In this document: piece after piece, positions 54,490-64,000 of the stretch
Layout of the letters: the number at the start of each line of letters is the position of its first letter
Position numbering within the stretch: the first letter of the stretch is position 1
DNA from: RPQJ01 sp963793675
GTDB taxonomy: Bacteria > Pseudomonadota > Gammaproteobacteria > Steroidobacterales > Steroidobacteraceae
Length of the DNA stretch: 64,000 nt
Assembly: GCA_963793675.1 (NCBI GenBank)
Contig: CAWCBA010000001.1
Coordinates: 62,001 to 126,000, forward strand
Direction of reading: 5' to 3'
The notes under the pieces: model-generated
Told to the model about the DNA's origin: nothing
The model's database searches: none
What the model saw: the letters and a program-made list of their open reading frames with translations, nothing else
Translations under genes and position numbers: made by a program

Positions 54490-55788
54490 ATGCCAGGCCG
54501 CCAGCTGATCATGTCCTTCCCCGTCACGGCGACGTCGCACACGCTGCCCGAGTACCGTGCGCGCGGCGGCTACGGCGCGCTCGCGAAGACGCTGGGGCAG
54601 ATGAAGCCGCAGGACGTCGTCAAGGAAGTCACGGCCTCGGGCCTGCAGGGCCGCGGCGGCGCGGCCTTCTCCGTCGGCCGCAAGTGGCAGGTCGTGCAGC
54701 ACGACGACGGCCAGCCGCACTACCTGATCGCCAACGCCGACGAGGGCGAGCCCGGCACGTTCAAGGATCGCTGGATCCTCGAGAACAACCCGCACGCGCT
54801 GCTCGAATCCATGCTGATCTCGAGCTACGCGCTCAACGTCCGCAACTGCTTCGTCTACATCCGCGGCGAGTTCGACCTCCCGTACCGTCGCCTCGCCGGG
54901 GCGGTCGAGGAAGCCTACGCGGCGGGACTGTTCGGCAACGACATCCTCGGTTCCGGCTTCGCCTGCGACATCGTGGTCTACCGCGGCGCCGGCGCCTACG
55001 TGGCAGGCGAGGCATCGGGGCTGCTCTCCTCGCTCGAAGGCAAGAAGGGCTACCCGCGCAACCGGCCGCCGCGACTGACGGTCAAGGGCCTGTACCAGCG
55101 CCCGACGGTCGTCAACAACGTCGAGTCGCTGTCGAACATCGCCTGGATCATCAACAACGGCGCCGAGGCGTTCAAGGCCGTCGGCACGCCCAAGAGCCCG
55201 GGCACGCGCCTCTTTTCCGTCTCGGGCCACGTCAACCGTCCCGGCGTCTACGAAGTCGAACTCGGTTACCCGTGGATGAAGTTCCTGGACGAGGACTGCG
55301 GCGGCGTCCCGCACGGTCGCGCGATCAAGTGCGTCGTGCCGGGCGGCGTCTCGTCGAAGGTGCTCACCGGCGCCGACATCGCGAACCTGAAACTGTCGCA
55401 CGAAGACCTGTGGGACGCGGGCTCCACGCTCGGCTCCGGCGGCATGATCGTCATCGCCGAGGGCACCTGCATGGTCACGTTGCTGCAGGTCCTGATGCGC
55501 TTCTACCACCACGAGTCCTGCGGGCAGTGCACGCCCTGCCGCCAGGGCACGGGCTGGCTGCACCGGATCGTCGACCGCATCGTCGCCGGCGATGGCCGCG
55601 CCGATGACATCGAGCGGCTCTATTACGTCTCGAAGTTCAACGACGGCACGACGATCTGCGGCCTCGGCGATGCCGCGGGCTACGCGTGCAGCGGCATCCT
55701 CGACAAATTCCGCGACGAGTTCGAGTACTACATCGAACACAAGCGCTCAAAGTTCGGCGGGAACCTGGAATGCCTGAGATCTTCATAA
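54490..55788 (+). CDS. nuoF: NADH-quinone oxidoreductase subunit F
   Basis: A 432-residue subunit that binds FMN, NADH and cluster N3. The FMN/NADH loop reads SGLQGRGGAAFSVGRKW (51-66), followed by IANADEGEPGTFKDRW, and N3 cysteines are in ESCGQCTPCRQGTGW plus one in TTICGLGD. Two family motifs are altered: GRGGAGFPTGLKW is GRGGAAFSVGRKW, and the usual GEETALIxSLEG is GEASGLLSSLEG (173-184). Such changes may affect nucleotide handling. Two starts are possible (54490 and the M at residue 8). It overlaps nuoG by 19 bases. Confidence 0.93.
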   Translation: MPGRQLIMSFPVTATSHTLPEYRARGGYGALAKTLGQMKPQDVVKEVTASGLQGRGGAAFSVGRKWQVVQHDDGQPHYLIANADEGEPGTFKDRWILENNPHALLESMLISSYALNVRNCFVYIRGEFDLPYRRLAGAVEEAYAAGLFGNDILGSGFACDIVVYRGAGAYVAGEASGLLSSLEGKKGYPRNRPPRLTVKGLYQRPTVVNNVESLSNIAWIINNGAEAFKAVGTPKSPGTRLFSVSGHVNRPGVYEVELGYPWMKFLDEDCGGVPHGRAIKCVVPGGVSSKVLTGADIANLKLSHEDLWDAGSTLGSGGMIVIAEGTCMVTLLQVLMRFYHHESCGQCTPCRQGTGWLHRIVDRIVAGDGRADDIERLYYVSKFNDGTTICGLGDAAGYACSGILDKFRDEFEYYIEHKRSKFGGNLECLRSS

Positions 55789-57200
55789 ACGGGCAGGCCA
55801 TCGAGGCTCGCGATGACCAGACGGTCATGGAGGTCGCGCGCGAGCACGGCCACTTCATCCCGTACTTCTGCTGGCATCCGCAGTTGTCGGTGGTCGGCAA
55901 CTGCCGGATGTGCCTGGTCGAGGTCGAGGGCCGCGGGCTCGACATCGCCTGCAACATGCCGGTGACCAAGGGCATGCAGGTCTTCACGAACTCGGAGGAG
56001 GTGCAGGCGCACCGCAAGGCGATCCTGCAGTTCATCACGCTCAACCACCCGGTCGACTGCGGCATCTGCGACAAGTCCGGCGAGTGCACGCTGCAGGACT
56101 ACCACTACGAGTACAACGGCCAGCGCTCGCTCTCGCACGAGGCGAAGGTGCGCTCGACCAAGTTCTACAACCTCTCGAACCGCATCCTGCTCGACAACGA
56201 GCGCTGCATCCTGTGCCTGCGCTGCACGCGGTTCACGCACGAAGTCTCGAAGTCCATGGCGCTCGGCGTCGAGCGCCGCGGCGACGTCTCGAACATCCGT
56301 CCGGTCGAGGACCGGCCGCTGAGCGAAGACCCGTATTCCGACAACATCGTCGACATCTGCCCGGTCGGCGCGCTGCTGTCGCGGCAGTTCCTGCACAAGT
56401 CGCGCGTGTGGTTCCTGCAGCCGACGCCCTCGGTCTGCCCGGGTTGCGCCCGCGGCTGCACGGTGCAGATCTGGCACCGCAAGCCGGAATGGAAGCTCAG
56501 GGCGCTCGACCAGCGGCAGAACGAGAACATCGCGCGCATCACGCCGCTGGACAACCCGGCCGTCAACGGGCCGTGGATCTGCAACAAGGGCCGTGACCTG
56601 GCGCAGATGTTCGAGCGCGTCCGCGCCGACGAACCGATGCTCAAAGGCCGCCCGGTCACGGTGCCGGCCGCACTGGACGAGGCGCGCCGACTGATCGGCG
56701 CAGCCCGCCACCCCGTCGCACTGGTGTCGAACTGGGGTTCCAACGAGGAACTCGAGACCTTCAAGGACAAGCTCGGCGAAGTGTTCCACTGCTTCGTCAA
56801 GCAGGACTGGCAGCCGCAGCCGGGTGAGCGGATCGAGGACGACCTGCTGATCCGCGCGGACAAGAACCCGAACACGACCCGGGCGCGCGAACTGTTCGGC
56901 CACGCGGAGCCCGACTTCAAGGACGGCACGGACCTCGTGCTGGTCTGGGGCGAAGGCTTCGACTTCGCGCGGCTGCCGCCGCGCGCCAGGATCATCTTCC
57001 TGAACTCGTACCTGCAACCGGAGAACGGCCATGCGGACGTGTTCCTTCCGGTCAGCATCCAGACCGAGCGGCACGGGCACTACACGAACTTCCAGGGAAC
57101 AGTGAGCGCGTTCGAGCCCTGCTTCGAGAAGAAGCCCGGCGTGCTGCACGCCGAGGACCTGATCAAGGCGCTGGCCGCGCCGGCACGAGGTCACCCGTGA
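55770..57200 (+). CDS. nuoG: NADH-quinone oxidoreductase subunit G, short form
   Basis: A 476-residue iron-sulfur subunit. The Fe-S part is complete: [2Fe-2S] N1b C34, C45, C48, C61; N5 H93, C97, C100, C106; N4 C146, C149, C152, C197; and an extra N7-type set C223, C226, C230, C271 (VCPGCARGC ... WICNKGR). The rest of the molybdopterin-oxidoreductase-like domain is much reduced: usual NuoG proteins have about 680-910 residues. The end still shows the family block HADVFLPVSIQTERHGHYTN. The start lies inside nuoF and the TGA overlaps the nuoH GTG, so the short length is not a frame artefact at either end. Confidence 0.9.
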   Translation: MPEIFINGQAIEARDDQTVMEVAREHGHFIPYFCWHPQLSVVGNCRMCLVEVEGRGLDIACNMPVTKGMQVFTNSEEVQAHRKAILQFITLNHPVDCGICDKSGECTLQDYHYEYNGQRSLSHEAKVRSTKFYNLSNRILLDNERCILCLRCTRFTHEVSKSMALGVERRGDVSNIRPVEDRPLSEDPYSDNIVDICPVGALLSRQFLHKSRVWFLQPTPSVCPGCARGCTVQIWHRKPEWKLRALDQRQNENIARITPLDNPAVNGPWICNKGRDLAQMFERVRADEPMLKGRPVTVPAALDEARRLIGAARHPVALVSNWGSNEELETFKDKLGEVFHCFVKQDWQPQPGERIEDDLLIRADKNPNTTRARELFGHAEPDFKDGTDLVLVWGEGFDFARLPPRARIIFLNSYLQPENGHADVFLPVSIQTERHGHYTNFQGTVSAFEPCFEKKPGVLHAEDLIKALAAPARGHP

Positions 57201-58339
57201 ACGCCCCGGACTTCGCCATCAGCCTGGTCTACATCGCCTACGCGCTGGCGGTCCTGCTGACGTTCGGCGCGATCCTGACCTGGGTCGAGCGCAAGCAGGC
57301 CGCGATCATGTCGGACCGCATCGGCGCCAACCGCGCCTACGTCCGCATCCCCTTCACGCAGGTGAAGCTGATCTGGCTCGGGCTGTTCCACGGCATGGCG
57401 GACGGCCTCAAGCTGCTGCTCAAGGAAGACTTCAAGCCCCTCGCCTACGACAAACTCGCCTACGCGCTCGGCCCGTGGCTCGCCATCGTGCCGGTGCTGC
57501 TGGTCTTCGCAGTCGTACCCTTCGGCGGCACGCTCGATCCCGGCCGCTTGTTCCCGGGCCTGGCCGGCTGGTTCGGCGGCCGCACCTACCCGATGCAGAT
57601 CGCGCCGATCGACGCCGGCATCCTCATCGTCTTCGCCTTCAGCGGCATCTCGATCATCGGTGCGATGCTCGCCGGCTGGTCGTCGGCCAACAAGTTCTCG
57701 CTGCTCGGCGCACTGCGCGCGGGATCGCAGCTGATCTCGTATGAGCTGGTGATGGGCCTGACCGTGCTCGGCATCGTGCTGATCTTCGGCACCGTCAACC
57801 TCGCCTCGATCGTCGAGCGGCAGTCGGGCACCGTGCTCGGCTTCCTGCCGGCCTGGGGCATCGTCTACCAGCCCTTCGCCGCAATCCTGTTCCTGATCGC
57901 CGGCATCGCCGAGAACAAGCGCATCCCGTTCGACCTGCCCGAGGCCGAGTCGGAACTGATCTCGGGTTACTTCACCGAATACAGCGCGATGAAGCAGGGC
58001 ATTTTCATGCTCTCCGAGTTCATCGAGATCGCGATCATCGGCGCGCTGTTCGTCACGCTGTTTTTCGGCGGCTACAACCTGCCATGGATGAACGACTCGG
58101 GTTTCGTCTTCCCGGGCGGGCACGCCGTGCCGCTCAGTCACGGCTGGGTCGTCCTGCTGCAGTTGCTGACGTTCCTCGGCAAGATCTTCCTGCTCTGCAG
58201 CTTCCAGATCCTGGTGCGGTGGACGCTGCCGCGCTTCCGCTGGGACCAGCTGCTGCGCTTCGCGTGGAAGTTCCTGCTGCCGCTCGCGATCGCGAACCTG
58301 GTCGTGACGGCGGTCGCGCTCTGGGCGCAGCAGGCATGA
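57197..58339 (+). CDS. nuoH: NADH-quinone oxidoreductase subunit H
   Basis: A 380-residue membrane subunit with eight or more helices, joining the peripheral arm to the proton-pumping arm and lining the quinone chamber. Family signatures are TWVERKQAAIMSDRIGANRA and AENKRIPFDLPEAESELISG, plus EYSAMKQGIFMLSEFIEIAI. GTG at 57197 overlaps the nuoG stop (GTGA). A 13-base gap precedes nuoI. Confidence 0.96.
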   Translation: MNAPDFAISLVYIAYALAVLLTFGAILTWVERKQAAIMSDRIGANRAYVRIPFTQVKLIWLGLFHGMADGLKLLLKEDFKPLAYDKLAYALGPWLAIVPVLLVFAVVPFGGTLDPGRLFPGLAGWFGGRTYPMQIAPIDAGILIVFAFSGISIIGAMLAGWSSANKFSLLGALRAGSQLISYELVMGLTVLGIVLIFGTVNLASIVERQSGTVLGFLPAWGIVYQPFAAILFLIAGIAENKRIPFDLPEAESELISGYFTEYSAMKQGIFMLSEFIEIAIIGALFVTLFFGGYNLPWMNDSGFVFPGGHAVPLSHGWVVLLQLLTFLGKIFLLCSFQILVRWTLPRFRWDQLLRFAWKFLLPLAIANLVVTAVALWAQQA

Positions 58340-58352
58340 GGCACGCAACATC

Positions 58353-58943
58353 ATGACCACGCCCCGCAAACCGTACGTGCGCAGGCAGTACTGGAACGAA
58401 CCCACCATGGGCTGGTGGGAGAACTTCTACCTGTTCGAGGTCGCCCGCGGCCTCGCCATCACCGGTGGCGTGTTCCTGCGCAACATGGGCAAGTGGATGA
58501 CGGGGCGCAAGGGAGCGCTCACGGCCTATTACCCCGAGGAAACCCGCGCCGACTACGCGGCCGGCAATCGCGGCAAGCACATCCTGACGCAGCGTCCGGA
58601 CGGGCGGCCGCAGTGCGTGGCCTGCAACATGTGCGCGACGGTCTGCCCCGCGCAGGTGATCGAGATCGACGCCGCGTTCGACCCGGACGACCCTGCCCAC
58701 CCGAAGTACCCCTCGCGCTTCGAGATCGATTACTCACGCTGCGTGTTCTGCGGGTTCTGCGTCGAGGCCTGCCCGGAGGACGCCATCCGCATGGTCAAGG
58801 AAACGCCGGACCTGCCGGGTTTCGACCGCGACCGCATGTGGCTCGGCAAGGAAGAACTGCTCAACTGGCAGCCGCACGCCGACGTCGCGAAGCCCTACCC
58901 TGTCAGGCCGGCGGCAGAGCCCGGCAGGAGTCCCGACGCATGA
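58353..58943 (+). CDS. nuoI: NADH-quinone oxidoreductase subunit I
   Basis: A 196-residue subunit with two [4Fe-4S] clusters (N6a and N6b). Ligand sets are CVACNMCATVCP and CVFCGFCVEACPEDAI. The N-terminal amphipathic helix (ARGLAITGGVFLRNMGKWM) sits on the membrane arm. The C-terminal extension after KEELLNWQPHADVAKPY is ordinary in length. The stop overlaps the nuoJ ATG. Confidence 0.95.
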   Translation: MTTPRKPYVRRQYWNEPTMGWWENFYLFEVARGLAITGGVFLRNMGKWMTGRKGALTAYYPEETRADYAAGNRGKHILTQRPDGRPQCVACNMCATVCPAQVIEIDAAFDPDDPAHPKYPSRFEIDYSRCVFCGFCVEACPEDAIRMVKETPDLPGFDRDRMWLGKEELLNWQPHADVAKPYPVRPAAEPGRSPDA

Positions 58944-59457
58944 CCATCGACCAGTTGCTGGTGTACTTCTTCGGCGCGTGCGCGCTGCTGGGCGGCGTGC
59001 TGATGCTGGTCGCACGGCATCCGATGCGCGTCGCGCTCGCCCTGATCAGCTGCATGCTGTCGCTCGCCGGCATCTACGCGATGCTGGGCGTGCACGTGGT
59101 GGCGGTCTTCCAGGTCCTGATCTACGTCGGCGCAGTCATGGTCTTCATGGTCTACGTGATCATGCTGCTCGACGTGCGCGATCCCGTCGTTCCTGCGCCG
59201 CTACAGCCACATGCTGGTGCCCGGCGTCGTGCTTGGCGCGCTGCTGGCCGGGGCACTCGGCGTTTCCGCGATAAGGCTCGGCGCCCCGGCCATCCAGCCG
59301 GCGCGCGAGCGCGGCGCCGTCCTACCTCGTCCAGCCGTTCTCGGTCGAGTTCCTGCGCGAGTACTGGCTGCATTTCGAGCTGACCAGCGTGCTGCTGGTC
59401 GCCGCGGTCGTCGCGGCGATCGCAATCATCCGCAGCGGGAGACGGTCGGATGGCTGA
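58940..59457 (+). CDS. nuoJ: NADH-quinone oxidoreductase subunit J (two one-base frame jumps)
   Basis: About 171 residues after correction, five membrane helices. VVAVFQVLIYVGAVMVFMVY is the family signature of the third helix, whose pi-bulge is important in complex I. Frames rejoin on removing one C from CCC 59183-59185 (DVRDPSFLRRYSHMLVPGVV) and one base near 59317 (ERGASYLVQPFSVEFLREYW), giving an end at IIRSGRRSDG and a TGA overlapping the nuoK start by 8 bases. An intact nuo operon around it makes a real double knockout unlikely. Confidence 0.88.
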
Positions 59458-59752
59458 CACCCAACTGCTGCTCGGTCTCAGCTTCGTGCTCTTTGCGCTT
59501 GGCCTCGTCGGCGTGATGGTGCGGCGGAACGCGCTGGTCATGCTGATGTGCATGGAACTGATGCTCAACGCGGTCATCCTGGCGCTGGTCACGTTCTCGC
59601 TCGAGACGGCGACCCTGTCGGGGGCCGTGCTGGTGTTCCTGATCTTCGTCGTGGCGGCCGCGGAGATCGCGATCGCGATCCCAATCGTGCTGCAGCTGTC
59701 GCGGCAACGAAGCTCCCTCGATGTCGAGGGCTACGATCGCCTGAAAGGATGA
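59450..59752 (+). CDS. nuoK: NADH-quinone oxidoreductase subunit K
   Basis: A 100-residue, three-helix membrane subunit related to MrpC. Conserved glutamates in the second and third helices are in MLMCMELMLNAVILAL and VVAAAEIAIAIPIVLQL, part of the proton path. Length is exactly family-typical. It starts within the nuoJ end (ATG at 59450); nuoL follows after 10 bases. Confidence 0.95.
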   Translation: MADTQLLLGLSFVLFALGLVGVMVRRNALVMLMCMELMLNAVILALVTFSLETATLSGAVLVFLIFVVAAAEIAIAIPIVLQLSRQRSSLDVEGYDRLKG

Positions 59753-59762
59753 TGCACGCCCG

Positions 59763-61635
<1,873 letters not shown>

Positions 61636-61643
<8 letters not shown>

Positions 61644-63177
61644 GTCGACCTTGCTCAATTGGTTGCTCTGGCTGCCGGTGCTCGGCATGGCCGCAGTCAC
61701 GTTGCTGCCCAAAGGGCGCGACTCCCTGGTGCGCAGCGTCACCTTCGGCTGCATGGTGCTGCAGTTCGTCATCGGTGCATTCCTGTACCAGCGCTTCGAC
61801 GGGACGGTGGCCGGCCTGCAGTTCGCCACCGACGTGCCGTGGATACGCGAGTGGGGCGTCGGCTATCGCATCGGCCTCGACGGCCTGAACGTGCTGCTGG
61901 TGGCGCTGACGGCCTTCCTGGGCCCGCTCGTGGTCGCGGGCGCATGGAGCGCCGTGCACAAGGACGTGAAACTGTTCCACGTGATGGTGCTGTTCATCCA
62001 GTTCGCGATGCTCGGCACCTTCCTGGCGCAGGACCTCTTCCTGTTCTACGTCTTCTGGGAAGCGATGCTGATCCCGATGTTCCTGATCATCGGGCTCTGG
62101 GGCGGCGAACGCCGCATCTACGCCACGCTGAAGTTCGTCCTCTACACGGCGTTCGGCAGCATCCTGATGCTGGCGGCGCTGATCTACCTCGTGCTCTACA
62201 CGCACGGTTCGTCCGGCTACCTGACCTTCGACCTGCGCCACCTGAGCGGCTCGCAGCTGCCGCTGAACACGCAGCTCTGGCTGCTGTCGGCGTTCGCGCT
62301 TTCGTTCGCGATCAAGGTGCCGATGTTCCCGCTGCACACCTGGCTGCCGGATGCGCACGTCGAGGCGCCCACGACGGGCTCGGTGATCCTGGCGGGCGTG
62401 CTGCTGAAGATGGGCACGTACGGCTTCATGAAACTCGGCTTCCCGCTGTTCCCGGAGGCCGCGCGGGCGATGATGCCGGTGATCATGACCCTGGCCGTGA
62501 TCAGCATCGTCTACGGCGCGTGCCTCGCGCTGGTGCAGACCGACATCAAGAAGATCATCGCCTACTCGTCGATCAGCCACCTCGGCTACGTGATGCTGGG
62601 GCTCGCGAGCCTCGACCTCATCGGCATCCAGGGCGCCATCCTGCAGATGGTGAGCCACGGCCTGGTCGCGGGCGGGCTGTTCCTCATGGTCGGCATGATC
62701 TACGAGCGCACGCACTCGCGCGCCGTAGCCGATTACGGCGGCCTCGCCAGGATGCTGCCGGTGTTCTCGGTGTTCTTCACGATCCTTACGCTGGCCTCGA
62801 TCGGACTGCCGACCACGAGCGGTTTCGCCGGTGAGTTCATGGCACTGCTCGGTGCGTTCAATGCCGCGTGGCCGGCGCACCTCGCGGGCAACGAACTGCC
62901 GCTGACGCTTGCCGTCATCGCAGTGTCCGGCGTGGTGCTCGGCGCGCTCTACATGCTCTGGCTTGCCCAGCGCATCCTGTTCGGCGAAGCCCGCGCACCG
63001 CATGCGCCGCTCGTGGACCTGAACGCGCGTGAGACCGCCATCCTGGTCGCGATCGTCGTTGCGATCTTCGCCATCGGCCTGTTCCCCGGCGAGCCGCTCG
63101 GCAAGACGGAACTGGCCGCGCGCGAGTTCCAGCAGCGCGTTGCCGGCGAGACGATCCAACTCGGGAGCGCGCGATGA
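61636..63177 (+). CDS. nuoM: NADH-quinone oxidoreductase subunit M
   Basis: A 513-residue antiporter-like subunit with 14 helices. Signature blocks are DLFLFYVFWEAMLIPMFLII with the key glutamate, IKVPMFPLHTWLPDAHVEAP with the pump lysine, and DIKKIIAYSSISHLGYVMLG. It starts inside nuoL (ATG 61636) and its TGA overlaps the nuoN ATG, continuing the pattern of coupled translation through the operon. Confidence 0.96.
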
Positions 63178-64000
63178 ACTGGCACGAGGTCGTCAAGGCG
63201 ATGCTGCCCGAGCACCTGCTGCTCGCCGGGATGGTCATCCTGCTCACGCTGGAAATCCTGCGCGGCAAGCCGCGCGACGGCTTCGTCGCCGCCTTCCTGG
63301 CGCTGGTCGCGGCCGCTGCCGCAGCGCTCATGCTGCACGCCGAGGGTTACGCCGGAGCGCCCTTCAGCGGCCATTTCTCCGTCGGCCCGACCGCGGCGCT
63401 CGCCAAGTTCGCGCTGATCGCGCTGGCGCTGCCGGTCGTGCTGATCTCGCGCGATGACTTCGCCGAGACGCGGTACTACGTGCTGCTGCTCGCCTCGCTG
63501 TACGGCGCGTGCCTGCTGGTCTCCTCGGACAGCCTGCCCACGCTGTTCCTCGGTCTCGAACTGATGTCGCTGCCGGTGTATGCGCTCGTGCTGCTGGCCC
63601 AGTTGCGAGCCGACAGTGCGGAGGCGGCCCTCAAGTACCTGGTGCTGGGCGGCACGGCAACCGCGACGTTCCTGATGGGCGTCGCGCTGCTGTACGGCTG
63701 GAGCGGGTCGATGTCGACCGCCGTGTTCGCCGCTGCACTGGGTTCGTCGGACACGCTGCCAGTCGCGGGCGTCGTGCTGGTGGTGGCCTCGCTGTTCCTC
63801 AAGGCGGCCATCGTGCCGTTCCACGGCTGGGCACCGGATGCCTATGAAGGTGCCAGCGTGCCGGTGACGGCCTTCATGGCCACGATCATCAAGGCAGGCG
63901 TGCTGTTCGCAGCGCTGCGGCTGTTCGAGACCGCGCCGGTGACGCGCCCGCTCGTCGATGTGCTGGCTGTCCTGCCGCTGGTCTCGATGATCTGGGGCAA
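63174..64000 (+). CDS. nuoN: NADH-quinone oxidoreductase subunit N (3' end outside window)
   Basis: The first 275 codons of the last complex I gene, overlapping nuoM by ATGA. Antiporter-like subunit: VSSDSLPTLFLGLELMSLPV with the key glutamate, ALKYLVLGGTATATFLMGVA with a conserved lysine, and SLFLKAAIVPFHGWAPDAYE with the pump lysine. The gene is open at the window edge. No frame break is seen in the visible part. Confidence 0.94.
   Translation, partial: MNWHEVVKAMLPEHLLLAGMVILLTLEILRGKPRDGFVAAFLALVAAAAAALMLHAEGYAGAPFSGHFSVGPTAALAKFALIALALPVVLISRDDFAETRYYVLLLASLYGACLLVSSDSLPTLFLGLELMSLPVYALVLLAQLRADSAEAALKYLVLGGTATATFLMGVALLYGWSGSMSTAVFAAALGSSDTLPVAGVVLVVASLFLKAAIVPFHGWAPDAYEGASVPVTAFMATIIKAGVLFAALRLFETAPVTRPLVDVLAVLPLVSMIWG

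Overview
The window is about 64 kb of GC-rich, gene-dense bacterial DNA. It has short intergenic gaps (none reaches 300 bases), many ATGA/GTGA start-stop overlaps and frequent GTG/TTG starts. A YggX-type iron protein, a Tat-exported HiPIP, YceH, RraA, a TolB-like/TPR inner-membrane protein and separate nuoC and nuoD point to a gammaproteobacterium. A Steroidobacterales/Nevskiales-like lineage is my guess; no marker gene here settles it. I see no rRNA, tRNA, CRISPR array, insertion sequence, prophage or origin.

Layout. 1-9.8 kb holds a TPP enzyme cut by the left edge, an FAD oxidoreductase, a YbhN-like membrane protein, a HiPIP, Hsp20, RraA, YggX and DUF423, then an operon of a TolB/TPR protein, an SRPBCC protein and MutY. 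9.9-12 kb is an ECF sigma / anti-sigma-like / DUF4097 operon. 12-21.8 kb holds an enoyl-CoA hydratase, an M20 amidohydrolase, gamma-glutamyltransferase, an SGNH hydrolase, an operon of a secreted TAP-like hydrolase with a NatAB-type ABC exporter, a rhomboid protease and FolE. 22-26.3 kb is a tight trio of a GcvT-like folate enzyme and two phytoene-desaturase-like flavoproteins, facing a Rieske oxygenase and an S9 peptidase. 29.6-35.3 kb holds an esterase, a rhomboid-like protein, an OPT transporter, an SDR and a TruC-like pseudouridine synthase.

35.3-39.7 kb is a co-directional, translationally coupled cluster: thermostable-hemolysin-family protein, AMP-dependent ligase, UndA/TenA-like haem-oxygenase-fold enzyme, SDR, and a secreted TPR protein. 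It looks like an uncharacterised lipid or small-molecule pathway and is my best candidate for an undescribed system. 39.9-44 kb is an ECF sigma / FecR / TonB-receptor cell-surface signalling set. 44-47.5 kb holds a dienelactone hydrolase, a thioesterase, an acyltransferase, YceH and a cytochrome c.

47.8-64 kb is respiratory. A frdCAB operon, closely like the di-haem type B quinol:fumarate reductase of Epsilonproteobacteria, is divergent from a nuoABCDEFGHIJKLMN complex I operon. The nuo operon runs off the right edge inside nuoN and has an unusually short NuoG.

One technical point affects the whole annotation. At least 20 places show a gene whose frame jumps and is restored by changing one base, and nearly all need one base removed, often from a run of two to four identical bases. 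I read these as sequencing insertions, so the affected genes are annotated as whole genes with the jump position given, not as pseudogenes.
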